Notes: generated by a model not told the origin, from the sequence alone. Positions 55,186 to 64,000 are shown, counted from the first letter of the stretch. The stretch: DNA of 64,000 nucleotides from VYFG01 sp965204165 (GCA_965204165.1 OZ241969.1:4836001-4900000), one strand, 5' to 3'. A program made the numbers and translations.

Positions 55186-55518
55186 GGCGTGGTTTCCATC
55201 GAACATTCGGGCTGAAATAATCTTCGAGGGAAATGGTACTTCAGCCGTAATCGAATCGCAACCGAATGAGGTCAATCCGGGTCGTTTCCAATGGTGCGTT
55301 TGGCCGGTTCTGATTGGGAAACGCGAAAGAAATTCTAAAATCAACTTATTGATATACAACAATTAATCATACGTGAAGGCAGGCAATGTTACGCTTGGGA
55401 ATGAGTCTATGGGAATTCTGTTGTATAATTCCCGGTCCCCGCAAAGAACAGACCAGGCGCCCCGGGATTGCGCCCGAGCGACGTATAATCCGCGTCAAAA
55501 TCAATCTGTCAATACAAA
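55186..55518. other. Island boundary region
   Basis: About 330 bp, relatively AT-rich, between the last integrase and the first conserved chromosomal gene. It should hold the integrase promoter, the promoter of the acyltransferase gene and possibly an attachment site; no tRNA gene and no obvious long repeat of another part of the window were seen. Confidence 0.35.
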
Positions 55519-56487
55519 ATGTCCACCGTTGCCCTGCTTTTTCCGGGTCAGGGATCACAGTATCCCGGCATTGGCAAGGATCTCCATGAACAGCACCTGG
55601 TGGTGCGAGACACGTATACCGAGGCGTCGGAAGTACTCGGGTTCGACATTGCGCGACTGTCCTTCGAGGATCCGGCGTCCGAGATCAACCTGACACGCAA
55701 CACCCAGCCGGTGCTGCTGACCCATTCCATCGCCTGCCACCGGCTGTTCGACGAACTGACCGGCGGGGGCATATCCCCCTCCATGGCGGCGGGCCACAGC
55801 CTTGGCGAATACTCAGCCCTGGTCGCGGCGGGCGCGCTCAGTTTCGCGCTGGGGCTCAAGCTGGTGCGGCGGCGGGGCGAACTCATGGGAGAGTTCGGCG
55901 AAGGCGAAATGGAAGCGCTCATGGTCGATCTCGAATCCGCCACGACCCTGGCCGAGCAGCACTACTGCGGCATTGCCGCATGCAACCTGCCGGAGCAGAT
56001 CGTGGTGGGAGGCCGCCCGGATGACCTGGACGCGCTGGTCGCCACCATGGGGGAAAGGTTCCCCCGCAAGCGCAGCGCCCGCCTGAAAACCGAGGGCGCC
56101 TTCCACACCTACTACATGGTGGAGGCGGCCAGGCGATTTCGCCCGGTGCTGGAAGAGGCCGGATTCGGGACGCCCGCATTCCCCGTGCTGTCGAACTTCA
56201 CCGGCGGCGTGCATGACGCAAGCCCCGATTCCATCCGCTCCGGCCTGTTCCTGCAGCTGTTCAATCCGGTGCTGTGGCACCGCAACCTGCTGACCGCCGG
56301 CGGGCTTGGCGCGGACATCATGATCGAGTTCGGCGGCGGGCTTGGGGGCGGGGAGACCGCGGCGGACAAGCGGCCCAACCTGGAGGGCATCGTGAAAAAG
56401 GCATTCCGCGGCACCGAGAACCAGCCGGCCTATTTCCCGGTGATCAATGCCAGAACGCTGGAGGAAACCGTCGCGGCACTGGGCTGA
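55519..56487 (+). CDS. Malonyl-CoA:ACP transacylase-family protein (FabD-like)
   Basis: 322 residues, MSTVALLFPGQGSQYPGIG. The acyltransferase signature GHSLGEYSALVAAGAL holds the nucleophilic Ser; FPGQGSQ at the N-terminus forms the oxyanion loop; GAFHTYYM carries the catalytic His. Such enzymes load malonyl groups onto acyl carrier protein for fatty acid or polyketide synthesis. It stands alone, away from other fab genes, so it may be a second or specialised copy. The gene is the first conserved one right of the integrase pair. Confidence 0.88.
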   Translation: MSTVALLFPGQGSQYPGIGKDLHEQHLVVRDTYTEASEVLGFDIARLSFEDPASEINLTRNTQPVLLTHSIACHRLFDELTGGGISPSMAAGHSLGEYSALVAAGALSFALGLKLVRRRGELMGEFGEGEMEALMVDLESATTLAEQHYCGIAACNLPEQIVVGGRPDDLDALVATMGERFPRKRSARLKTEGAFHTYYMVEAARRFRPVLEEAGFGTPAFPVLSNFTGGVHDASPDSIRSGLFLQLFNPVLWHRNLLTAGGLGADIMIEFGGGLGGGETAADKRPNLEGIVKKAFRGTENQPAYFPVINARTLEETVAALG

Positions 56488-56563
56488 CAGCGGCCCGTCC
56501 CGGTCAAGCAGCTGTGGTCGAGCATCCCCGGATGGACCATCCCCGGTCCATGGCGCCCGCCGC

Positions 56564-57514
56564 CTATCCCTGGTGCAGAACCCGCACGTGTTCGGTCACC
56601 GACCGCGCCAGGGCCTGCAGGTCGTACCCGCCTTCCAGTACGGCAGCGAGCCGCCCGGCGCAGCACTGGTCCGCCAGATCCATCACCGCCCGGGTCATCC
56701 AGGCATAACTCTCATCGGTGAGGTTGATGAAACCCAGGGGGTCCGCCTGGTGGGCGTCGAAGCCGGCGGAAACCAGGATGAAATCCGGGTTGAACGCCCT
56801 GGCCTTCGGCAGCACCACTTCCTCGAACGCCTGCCGATAGTGTTCGTCCCCTGATCCGGGGCTCATGGGACAGTTCACCGTGGCGCCCTCGCCGGCACCG
56901 CCACCGGTTTCCGAGCGGGCGCCGGTGCCCGGGTAGTGGGGATACTGGTGCAGGCTGATGAACATCACGCTGGGGTCCCGCTCGAAGGTGTGCTGGGTGC
57001 CGTTGCCGTGGTGGACGTCCCAATCCAGAACCAGCACGCGTTCGACGCCGTGCCGCTGCTGCAGGTAGCGCGCGGCGATTGCCACGCTGTTGTACAGGCA
57101 GAACCCCATGGCCGCATCGTGTTCCGCATGGTGGCCCGGCGGCCGCACCAGGGCAAAGCCATTGTCCGCGTTCCCTTCCATGACCTCGTCGGCCAGTGCC
57201 AGCAGGCTGCCGGTGGCCCTGGATGCCACCTCCGCGGATTCCGTTGAAACCGCCACATCCGGCGTATCGATCCAGGGGCTGCCGTCTGCGCAGGCCTGCC
57301 GGATGCGTTCGGCGTAGCCCGGCCTGTGAACCAGCTCGATCCACCGCTGCTCCACGGGCACCGCCGCCACCTGCTGCAGGTTTCCGTACCAGTCCTGGCG
57401 TGAAATCAGCTCCTGCACCGCACTGAGGCGCGCACTCCGCTCCGGATGACCCATTCCGGTATTGTGTGTCTGGAAAACGGGGTCATGGACGTAGGCGGTT
57501 TTCATGTCGGTCAT
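56564..57514 (-). CDS. Histone deacetylase/acetylpolyamine amidohydrolase-family enzyme
   Basis: 316 residues from the ATG at 57514 (MTDMKTAYVHDPVFQTHN). Zn hydrolase motifs: RPPGHHAEHDAAMGFCLYN with the catalytic His pair, VLVLDWDVHHGNGTQ with the metal Asp and His, SLHQYPHYPGTG, ILVSAGFDAHQADPLG with the third metal Asp, and LEGGYDLQALA. It probably deacetylates small acetylated amines or proteins in the cytoplasm; substrate unknown. The start could also be the Met three codons later. Conserved chromosomal gene. Confidence 0.92.
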   Translation of the reverse strand: MTDMKTAYVHDPVFQTHNTGMGHPERSARLSAVQELISRQDWYGNLQQVAAVPVEQRWIELVHRPGYAERIRQACADGSPWIDTPDVAVSTESAEVASRATGSLLALADEVMEGNADNGFALVRPPGHHAEHDAAMGFCLYNSVAIAARYLQQRHGVERVLVLDWDVHHGNGTQHTFERDPSVMFISLHQYPHYPGTGARSETGGGAGEGATVNCPMSPGSGDEHYRQAFEEVVLPKARAFNPDFILVSAGFDAHQADPLGFINLTDESYAWMTRAVMDLADQCCAGRLAAVLEGGYDLQALARSVTEHVRVLHQG

Positions 57515-57677
57515 ACAACGCTTGGCATGCGCCGAGTGTAGCATGGCGCCCCGGCTGCCCATCGGCGGGGAGAAATCATGACCGCCTGGTAGTCCCGACG
57601 AATCAGGACGGATCGGATGCCTCCGTGCCCGGGCGGCCGGATGCGCCGCGGCCCCCGCGGCCCCTCCCCGTTTCCGC

Positions 57678-58733
57678 CTACTTCCGCCGCCGCCGCCTTG
57701 GCCGCCCTTCCCCGCGGTCGGACACGGCCCCGGCCGCGACGCTCATCTCCCCACGCAGCTGCGCCTGGGCACCCGTCGAAATCTCCCCGAGCCGCGCCTT
57801 GAGCAACTCGAGGTCCGGGGGATCCCGCCGGACATGCCCGTCGATGACACCGCGCATGGCCGCCACATGTCCCGGCGTCGTGCCGCAGCACCCACCGACC
57901 ACCGTGGCCCCGGCATCAATGGCGATCCCCGCATAATCCCCCATGATCTCCCGGGTTCCGCTGTAGACGATCTTGCCGTCGACATATTCCGGCACCCCGC
58001 AATTCGCCTTGACGATGATCACCGGATGGAAGTCATGCTGCACACAGGCGGCCTTCATGTTCAGGACGGCGGCGACGGATTCCGACGGCCCGACACCGCA
58101 GTTGACGCCGATCGCGTAGGGCTGCCGGGGCATCGATTTGGCAAATACCACGATGTCCGCGGGCGTCAGGCCCATCATGGTGCGCCCGTTGGTGTCCACG
58201 CTGAAGGTCGTGATGATGGGAAGGCCGACCCTGGCCGCGCCGGTGGCCGCGGCTTCGGTCTCCTCCCTCGAGGACATGGTTTCGATCCAGAAGATATCGG
58301 CGCCACCTGCCTTGAGTGCTCTCGCCTGCTCCTCGAAGGCGTCCGCCGCGTCTTCCAGGCTGAGGGTGCCGAGGGGCTGCATGATCTCGCCCGTGGGACC
58401 CATGGACCCGGCGACGAGAACCTTCCGGCCTGCACGGTCGGCCTGCCGCCTTGCCAGTCTCGCGGCCTTTTCGTTCAGTTCGGCGACGCGGTGTTCGGCA
58501 CCGTGCAGCATCAGGCGATAACGGGTGCCGCCGAAGCTGTTGGTCAGGACGATGTCGGATCCGGCGTCAATGAATTTCTGGCAAAGGCCAGCGACCTTCT
58601 CCGGACAGATATCATTCCAGAGTTCCGGCGATTCACCGGTCTCGAGACCGGTTTCGAACAGGTTCGAGCCGGTGGCGCCATCCGTCAGGAGGATGCCTTT
58701 TTCTTTCAGCAGCGCGTCGAGAGCGTTTTCCAT
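57678..58733 (-). CDS. Homocysteine S-methyltransferase-family protein
   Basis: 351 residues, MENALDALLKEKGILLTDG. The barrel begins LLTDGATGSNLFETG and carries TNSFGGTRYRL; the zinc site uses Cys in GVNCGVGP and the double Cys in GGCCGTTPGH. This is the signature of betaine- or methionine-type homocysteine methyltransferases (MetH N-domain/BHMT). It could make methionine from homocysteine with betaine or another donor; the donor cannot be told. The last 25 residues form a basic low-complexity tail. Confidence 0.92.
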   Translation of the reverse strand: MENALDALLKEKGILLTDGATGSNLFETGLETGESPELWNDICPEKVAGLCQKFIDAGSDIVLTNSFGGTRYRLMLHGAEHRVAELNEKAARLARRQADRAGRKVLVAGSMGPTGEIMQPLGTLSLEDAADAFEEQARALKAGGADIFWIETMSSREETEAAATGAARVGLPIITTFSVDTNGRTMMGLTPADIVVFAKSMPRQPYAIGVNCGVGPSESVAAVLNMKAACVQHDFHPVIIVKANCGVPEYVDGKIVYSGTREIMGDYAGIAIDAGATVVGGCCGTTPGHVAAMRGVIDGHVRRDPPDLELLKARLGEISTGAQAQLRGEMSVAAGAVSDRGEGRPRRRRRK

Positions 58734-58914
58734 GTCCAGGTCCAGGGGGCAGGCAGAATGATATAAACATTCCTTTATATTATTGTATTGTAACGGATTT
58801 CACCCCTCCGGTAAATGCACCAGACCGCCTCCAACAATGATAGCCTTCCGATGCGGAACCGTGCTTCCGGGAAACGGTCTTACACACCGCAATATACAGG
58901 AATTCATTCGATCC

Positions 58915-59344
58915 ATGACGTACAGCCTTCGTATCATCCTCCTTCGTATCTTGCTGCCGCTCTGCCTGCTGCTGTCCACGCTCCCCCTTGCGCGCCGAGG
59001 TGGTCGACATATCAAGCGCCGAGCTGCAATCCCTGGTTTCCCGGGGCGTGCCGGTGGTGGACATCCGCGTTGCCTGGGAATGGCGGGAAACCGGCGTGGT
59101 GCCCGGCAGCCGGAAAATGACGTTTTTCGACGACCGGGGCGGGTACGACGCCGGCGCCTGGCTTGCGTCGCTGAGCCGGGTGGCCGGCCGCGACGAGCCG
59201 GTCATCCTGATCTGCCACACCGGGGTGCGCTCCCGGGTCATTGCCAACTGGCTCAGCGGGGGCGTAGGCTACAGTAGGGTCTACAACGTCACCCGGGGAA
59301 TCGACGACTGGATCCGCCTCGGCCACCCCACTACAGGAGGCTAG
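58915..59344 (+). pseudogene. Secreted single-domain rhodanese, frameshifted after signal peptide
   Basis: From the ATG at 58915 a signal peptide reads MTYSLRIILLRILLPLCLLL. The frame then breaks at a run of five C (58981-58987); one C fewer would give ...LPLRAEVVDISSAELQSLV and join the rhodanese domain. That domain (58988-59344) shows VPVVDIRVAWEWRETG and the active-site loop CHTGVRS with catalytic Cys. It is likely a periplasmic sulfurtransferase. A homopolymer sequencing error is as likely as a true frameshift. It ends 5 bp before sufE. Confidence 0.7.
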
Positions 59345-59349
59345 CTCCC

Positions 59350-59775
59350 TTGACCAACGACGCCCTTGAACTGGACCGCATCATCGAAACCATGGACTTC
59401 CTGCCGGACTGGGAGATGCGCTACCAGTTCCTGGATGAGCTGGGCGAGAAGCTTGACCCCATGTTGCCGGAAGACATGGTGTCCACGAACAGCGTACCGC
59501 CCTGCATGAGCACGGTCTACGTCAAGGCCAGGCCCATGGTCAGCGACCCGTCCCGCATCCGTTTCGAAGGTTTCTGCGACACCCCGACGATCAAGGGCGT
59601 GGTGGCCATCCTCGTGGCGCTGTTTTCCGGCAAGACCCCGCGTGAGGTGGTGGATCTGGACGCCGACGCAATGTTCTCCCGCCTGCAACTCTTCGAGCAC
59701 CTGAGTCCCACGCGGCATGTGGGCGTCTATGCCATCGTGCAGAAGATGAAGACGCAGGCGCAGGATCTTCTCTAG
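59350..59775 (+). CDS. sufE: SufE-family sulfur acceptor protein
   Basis: 141 residues from a TTG at 59350, chosen because AGGAGG lies nine bases upstream. IIETMDFLPDWEMRYQFLD is the family's N-terminal helix; the acceptor Cys sits in VPPCMSTVYVKAR; GFCDTPTIKGVVAILVAL and LSPTRHVGVYAIVQKM complete the fold. SufE takes persulfide sulfur from a cysteine desulfurase for Fe-S cluster assembly. It follows a rhodanese gene by 5 bp, a sulfur-transfer pairing. No sufS is in the window. Confidence 0.92.
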   Translation: MTNDALELDRIIETMDFLPDWEMRYQFLDELGEKLDPMLPEDMVSTNSVPPCMSTVYVKARPMVSDPSRIRFEGFCDTPTIKGVVAILVALFSGKTPREVVDLDADAMFSRLQLFEHLSPTRHVGVYAIVQKMKTQAQDLL

Positions 59776-59880
59776 CGCCCTCCCCTTTCCGGAACGGCAC
59801 CGGAAGGACCGCGGCCCCTGTGCCGCCCTGCGGTTACGGAAACTTCCATTCCCTGGGCCGCCGGAAGCTGGCGGAACCCG

Positions 59881-60510
59881 CTATCCCACCACCACCGTAT
59901 AACTCGGGACCACCGTCTCCGACTCCTTGGCGGTTGCCGGAAACCGCGCCGTCACCATCGCCCGGAGATCCTCGGGAACCCGGAGATAGAGGAAATCGGA
60001 TGCGTTCCGTGCCTCTCCCTCCAGGTAGAACTGCGTGGTCAGCGCGGACATCCCGGGGGCGGATATCCTGGCGTGGATATGCGGCGTGCGGCCGGGATAG
60101 CTGACGGGGCGAATGGTGCGGAAGCGGTACTCGCCCTGTCCCGAAGTGCGGGTGAATCCATAGCCCTGGAACTCCGGCTCCGAGACATCGCCCCGATCCC
60201 GCGGATGCTTGTAGGCACCGAAGGCGTCACACTGCCAGATTTCCACCTTCGCGCCGGGGACGGGATTGCCATTGGTATCAACCACCCTGCCGGTGACATG
60301 CGCGACGATCCCGGTTGCCGGCCGGGACATCCCCTCCACCTGCACCAGGTCGGCATCGGCGTCCAGGGGGATTTTCACGGGGTAGAACGGGCCCGTGGTC
60401 TGCCTCGGGGTCGTCCTGAGGGTCGCGAGTGCCCCCGCGGCCGGAGCCAATGCGGCGAGGCCCGCCGCCCTGACCAGCGTTCTGCGGGTGACCGACAGCT
60501 TCTGAGTCAT
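59881..60510 (-). CDS. Intradiol ring-cleavage dioxygenase-family protein, exported
   Basis: 209 residues from the ATG at 60510 (MTQKLSVTRRTLVRAAGLA). The twin-arginine-like leader (RRTLVRAAGLAALAPAAGA) suggests Tat export. The catechol dioxygenase fold follows: GPFYPVKIP, VVDTNGNPVPGAKVEIWQC, RTIRPVSYPGRTPHIHARI with the His pair, and TTQFYLEGE. Iron ligands would be Tyr and His residues in these blocks. It resembles protocatechuate 3,4-dioxygenase-type proteins, but many exported members have no proven substrate. Confidence 0.85.
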   Translation of the reverse strand: MTQKLSVTRRTLVRAAGLAALAPAAGALATLRTTPRQTTGPFYPVKIPLDADADLVQVEGMSRPATGIVAHVTGRVVDTNGNPVPGAKVEIWQCDAFGAYKHPRDRGDVSEPEFQGYGFTRTSGQGEYRFRTIRPVSYPGRTPHIHARISAPGMSALTTQFYLEGEARNASDFLYLRVPEDLRAMVTARFPATAKESETVVPSYTVVVG

Positions 60511-60731
60511 ACGCGTATTACCGTCCTTTTGGCGTGGGCCGGGCATGAACCGGGGTTTTCGGCCTCCTTGCCACGCCCTGCAGCACGGAGATTCGGCGCC
60601 GGGCCATGATCGCCCAGTAGGGTATGGAGACGATGATAGCATCCCTTCGGGCCTTCACGAAAAGACCCCCCTTCCCTGGAGAAGCCCCCGCAGCTTCCAT
60701 CGCGGGGACAGGCGGCCGGACCGGCCGGGGG

Positions 60732-60887
60732 CTACTTGATCTTGCCTTCCTTGTAGATGACGTGCTTGCGCACAACGGGATCATATTTCCTGATCTCCAT
60801 CTTCTCGGTCATGGTGCGCTTGTTCTTGGTCGTGGTGTAGTAATGACCGGTACCGGCACTGGATACCAGCTTGATCTTGTCTCGCAT
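60732..60887 (-). CDS. rpmG: 50S ribosomal protein L33
   Basis: 51 residues: MRDKIKLVSSAGTGHYYTTT, then KNKRTMTEKMEIRKYDPVVR and KHVIYKEGKIK. This is the complete L33 sequence of the cysteine-free type. It follows rpmB by 11 bp on the minus strand, the standard rpmBG arrangement. It is an essential-type structural protein of the large subunit near the E site. Confidence 0.98.
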   Translation of the reverse strand: MRDKIKLVSSAGTGHYYTTTKNKRTMTEKMEIRKYDPVVRKHVIYKEGKIK

Positions 60888-60898
60888 GATGAATCCTC

Positions 60899-61135
60899 TC
60901 AGATTTTTTCCCCGCGGGCGCGCATGTCCGTCAGGACCGCATCGATACCCTTCTTGTCGATAATGCGAAGCCCGGTGGTGGAGACCCGCAGTTTCACCCA
61001 GCGGTTCTCGTTCTCCACCCAGAAACGGCGGTAATGCAGGTTGGGCTGGAACTTGCGCCGGGTCTTGTTGTGGGCGTGGGACACGTTATTGCCCATCATC
61101 ACCTGCTTTCCGGTTACTTGACATACTCTCGCCAT
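60899..61135 (-). CDS. rpmB: 50S ribosomal protein L28
   Basis: 78 residues from the ATG at 61135 (MARVCQVTGKQVMMGNNVSH). HNKTRRKFQPNLHYRRFW is the L28 hallmark, and it ends DMRARGEKI. The start is taken at MARVCQVTGK, where all L28 proteins start. It forms an operon with rpmG and supports a gammaproteobacterial host by its sequence type. Confidence 0.98.
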   Translation of the reverse strand: MARVCQVTGKQVMMGNNVSHAHNKTRRKFQPNLHYRRFWVENENRWVKLRVSTTGLRIIDKKGIDAVLTDMRARGEKI

Positions 61136-61445
61136 CGCCCGACTCCTGGGTATCATCTGTTGGGTTGTCTCAGGGGGCGCGATTTATACCAGAAACAGGC
61201 CCCAATGTGTAGTCCGGGCCCCCGCCCCCGCAAGGCAAATTTGTTCTGATTCGCCCGAAGAGATCGTTACTGCCGTGCTTGGGATTTATCACGGATTATT
61301 TTGGCCACTTTGGACTGAATTGGGCGCCATGGTGGTTACACCGGGCAGGTTGATGTTCCCGGAGGTGGATTTCCGTTCCGTTGAGGCATGACTGTTCCCG
61401 CCCCTGTGTGTTGAGGGGCTGAGGATTCGGGGCCTGGAGGGATGC
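61136..61445. other. Promoter region of rpmBG and 3' flank of ISAs1-type element
   Basis: About 310 bp. GATTTATACCAG at 61181-61192, upstream of rpmB, recurs exactly at 63255-63266 on the other side of the ISAs1-type element. No terminal inverted repeat of that element could be recognised here. Confidence 0.35.
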
Positions 61446-63223
61446 TCAGCCGGTAGCCGGGTTTGGCCTGGCGTTGTCGGTCATCTTGAGGAAGTCGAGC
61501 ATGCGTCGGGGATTCCTGGCGAGGTGGCGCATGGTTTCGGCGACGGCGAGTCCCCGGCTCTGTATGATGCCGATGGCGAATCGCCTGAGGCGGGACATGT
61601 TCTGGGGACCGTGTCCGGCCCGGATTCGGCTGCGGTCCTCGTCGAAGGTCCAGTCGAGGACATGATGCATGGCCTCGACGGACCAGTGCCCGCGGTTGAG
61701 GGAGAGGATTCGCTCGGGGGAGGCGTCATTTGGGGTCAGGCTGGTGATTCCGTAGGCGATCTCACGGCGTTTCCTGCCGGTTGCGGTTTCGGTGGTTTCA
61801 CGCATCACGGCGAAGACCTGTCCGACGTTGGGGAACTGGAGGTAGTGGTTGAGCTTGTCCGAGACCCAGACGGAACGGCGCTCCCGGCGGCCATGGACGG
61901 GTTTGGGGGCCTGGTCGGTGAAGTCCGGCGGACGGCGCTGGATGTGGCGGTCGAGGAGCAGTCGGATATCGGCGAGCAGGTTTTTCTGGTTGCCCTTGAC
62001 GGTGAAGAGGTAGTGGGCGCGGCGTCCGTGGAGATAGTCGGCGAGCTTGCGTTGGGTGAGCATGGCATCGGTGGTGATGGTGCATCCTTCGATGTCGGAG
62101 AGGGTGTCGAGCAGCGGGATGACGATGCCGATCTCGTTGGTGCGTTTGGTTTCGTCATCGGCCCCCGGTTTCAGGCCGACTTTTTTTGACTCCAGGGGAT
62201 TCCGGTGTGGTGGCCGACGGCGCCGAGCACATGGGGCCGGTTGCCCTGGTCATCGATGGCGCCCCGGATGGTCTTGCCGTCGACGGCAATGGCGGTGTCC
62301 TTTGGGCCATGGACCTGGTGCCACGCCCGCAGGGCGGCATCGAACTGGTCCGGGTCGATGCGGATGAGGACGCTGCGGATGGCGGACAGGCTGGGCACCT
62401 GGTGTCCGCTCCTGGAACGGCGTACGCGGAAACGTTCCAGGACCCTGGGGCTGAGGTCGTCGATCCATTCGCTCATGGCCTTGTAGCCGCGCATGCCGCA
62501 GAGCGTGGCCGCTGCGGCCAATGCCAGCATGGTGGACAGGGCGTGGCGGCGGCCCTGGCGGCGTCGGGGATCGTCGATGTCGCGGAAGAAGTCGGGCAGG
62601 GATCGCATCTGTTCGGCGGTGAGAGTCATCCTGGGTACTCCATGTTGCAGTGTGGTGTCGAGGCAGGGGTCCCGGAGGCGGGCGCGGGCGGTGCGCGACA
62701 GGGGATGGACGAAGACGAGCTTGGGATTTGCGTGTTCGCTGTAGCCCGGGCCCTCGCGGCCGAAGCCCCGGGTATGCCCGACCTCGATCCAGTTGGCGGC
62801 GCGGTAGACGGTGCCGTGGAAGCGGGCGGGGTCGACGAAGGTCTCCACCAGCAGGAGGCCGTGACCGAAGCGGAGCGGCCAGTCGCGGGCGAGGCGGCGG
62901 GTGCACAGGGAAAGCACGCGCGAGCCGAGGTTGCGCGGTGCGCCGGGCAGGATCAGGAAGCGCGAGTTGTTGGTGATCAGGTGCAGGCGGCCGAACCGGA
63001 TGCCGTACTCCCAGCCGATCCACCGGTCCCGGGCGCCGCATTTCAGCGCCGATGCCGAGAACATGGCCAGTGCCAGCCAGCGCCCCCGGTGATGGGCCAC
63101 ATAGCGCAGCGTCTCGCCCCGCGCCGGCACCGCGCCGAGATAGTGATGCGCCTGCATCAGATCCCGGAACCGGGATTCATCTCTCGCCGGTATGATGTCT
63201 ACCGACACCTCTGAAAGGTCCAC
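61446..63223 (-). CDS. DruA (DUF4338)-ISAs1 transposase fusion, joined by -1 frameshift
   Basis: Frame one runs from a GTG at 63223 to 62171 (350 residues). Residues about 1-185 are DruA: HHYLGAVPARGETLRYVA, IGWEYGIRFGRLHLITNNS, RFLILPGAPRNLGSRVL, GTVYRAANWIEVGHTRGF. From about 199 (MTLTAEQMRSLPDFFRDID) it is ISAs1-type with AIAVDGKTIRGA. It ends at TGA soon after a slippery heptamer. In the -1 frame the protein continues ETKRTNEIGIVIPLLDTLS, YLFTVKGNQKNLL and LNRGHWSVEAMHHVLDWTF (catalytic Glu) to 61446. The joined product is about 590 residues with all catalytic parts. Confidence 0.85.
62180..62186 (-). promoter_or_regulatory. Candidate programmed -1 frameshift site A AAA AAG
   Basis: On the minus strand the first frame reads CAA AAA AAG TCG GCC TGA. 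The heptamer A-AAA-AAG is the strongest bacterial -1 slippery sequence and is in the proper register. Slipping back one base enters exactly the frame that carries the rest of the transposase; the first frame ends six bases later. Confidence 0.75.
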
Positions 63224-63462
63224 CTTGCGTATGTCCGTCTGATGGTCTTGTGACGGGATTTATACCAGTACCCGGGGGAAAAGTCCAGTGTTTGGGGTAA
63301 GTCCTTTGACCGGAAGAAAAAACTCTGCAGAAAAGAATTACCCTGCCCGCCCCCGGGGCGGCGTCCTCCGCCCCGATTCCGCGGGACTGCCCCGACAATC
63401 CACCCCGCAGGCGCGATGGGAGACTACAATCGCGTTATGGTCAGGTTCCTGCAGATCGCGCA

Positions 63463-64000
63463 ATGCTGAAAAATTCCCGGAGACGCTATGGCCTCGTGGC
63501 CGTGCTGCTGCACTGGATCATCGCCGTCGGCGTGATCGGGGAGTTCGCCCTCGGCCTCTACATGACCGGGATGGACTACTACAACCGGATGAGCCAGTTT
63601 CTGCCCCATCTCCACGAAAGCATCGGCATACTGCTGGCGGGCGCGATCTTTCTTCGGATCGCCTGGTCCATCGCAAACCCCCGTCCGGCGCCCGGCAGCG
63701 GCGTCGGTCCACTGGCGCGTGCCGTCTCGAAGCTGGTCCAGTTCTGCATGCAGTTGCTGCTGGTGGCCATCGTGGTATTCGGTTACCTGCTGTCCACCGC
63801 CGAGGGCGAAGGCATCCCGGTGTTCGACTGGTTCACCCTGCCGGCGTTGATGGACACGGAGATCAAGGGGGAGGAGGACATCTTCCTGTTCCTCCACTAC
63901 TGGCTGGCCTGGGCGGTGATCGCGCTGGCCTGCCTGCACATGCTGGGCGCGCTCAAGCACCACTTCGTGGACCGGGATGAAACCCTGCGCAACATGCTGG
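63463..64000 (+). CDS. Cytochrome b561-family protein (runs off right edge)
   Basis: From the ATG at 63463: MLKNSRRRYGLVAVLLHWII. Four membrane helices are visible (VAVLLHWIIAVGVIGEFAL, SIGILLAGAIFLRIAWSIA, LLLVAIVVFGYLLS, FLHYWLAWAVIALACLHML). Haem-ligand His candidates are LLHW, HLHESIG, FLHYW and CLHMLGALKHHF, the arrangement of bacterial YceJ-like b561 cytochromes that carry electrons in the inner membrane. 179 codons are seen and the C-terminal few residues lie beyond the window. Confidence 0.93.
   Translation, partial: MLKNSRRRYGLVAVLLHWIIAVGVIGEFALGLYMTGMDYYNRMSQFLPHLHESIGILLAGAIFLRIAWSIANPRPAPGSGVGPLARAVSKLVQFCMQLLLVAIVVFGYLLSTAEGEGIPVFDWFTLPALMDTEIKGEEDIFLFLHYWLAWAVIALACLHMLGALKHHFVDRDETLRNML

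Noticed and set aside
61281..63261. GGGATTTAT at 61281 and 63253 as ISAs1 target duplication
   Set aside because: No inverted terminal repeats lie next to it, and 9 bp of AT-rich sequence can recur by chance; left undecided with the 12-bp repeat.

Overview
The window is GC-rich (about 65 percent by eye) and looks like the chromosome of a gammaproteobacterium heavily invaded by insertion sequences. The conserved right end supports this: ribosomal proteins L28 and L33 as an rpmB-rpmG pair, a SufE-type protein, a homocysteine methyltransferase, a histone-deacetylase-family enzyme and a cytochrome b561. No tRNA, rRNA or CRISPR array was seen. The species cannot be named from the sequence alone.

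Layout. 1-5.1 kb: the N-terminal 836 residues of a NACHT/STAND-type NTPase running off the left edge, a secreted orphan protein, a frameshifted EamA transporter and a ribbon-helix-helix protein. 5.7-16.4 kb: remains of an integrative element, all on the minus strand: two overlapping tyrosine integrases, a DUF2493 protein, a single-stranded DNA-binding protein with a clean terminator, small orphans and two IS1111-type transposases. 16.4-22.1 kb: a serine-recombinase transposon module cut off by an IS4-type element whose transposase carries a DruA (DUF4338) domain, then fragments of an autotransporter gene and of an IS. 22.1-42.9 kb: two convergent, paralogous autotransporter-like surface protein genes that share a 5' region with a 7-bp tandem repeat (13 and 10 units). 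Between them lies an IS21 element that was itself hit by a four-gene Tn7-like transposon. The second autotransporter is split by an IS with a perfect 9-bp target duplication. 42.9-52.6 kb: an ISNCY-type element, an AT-rich restriction-modification cassette (RHH regulator, adenine methyltransferase, HNH nuclease), an IS66-type element carrying its own DNA methyltransferase inside its terminal repeats, and an XRE-regulator/small-protein pair split by a second IS of the 9-bp-duplication family. 52.7-55.2 kb: a second tandem pair of tyrosine integrases. 55.5-64 kb: conserved chromosomal genes, interrupted by an ISAs1-type transposase that also carries a DruA domain and is split across a textbook -1 frameshift heptamer.

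How it fits together. 7.7-55.2 kb reads as an accessory region bracketed by two integrase pairs and filled by successive, often nested insertions. Several interrupted genes (istA, the second autotransporter, the XRE regulator) rejoin exactly in frame once the insert and one target copy are removed, so these insertions look recent. The observations most worth following are the heptanucleotide-repeat switch shared by the autotransporter pair, DruA domains fused to two unrelated transposase families, the IS66 element with a passenger methyltransferase, and the compact DUF6431/transposase/ATPase/TOPRIM transposon.
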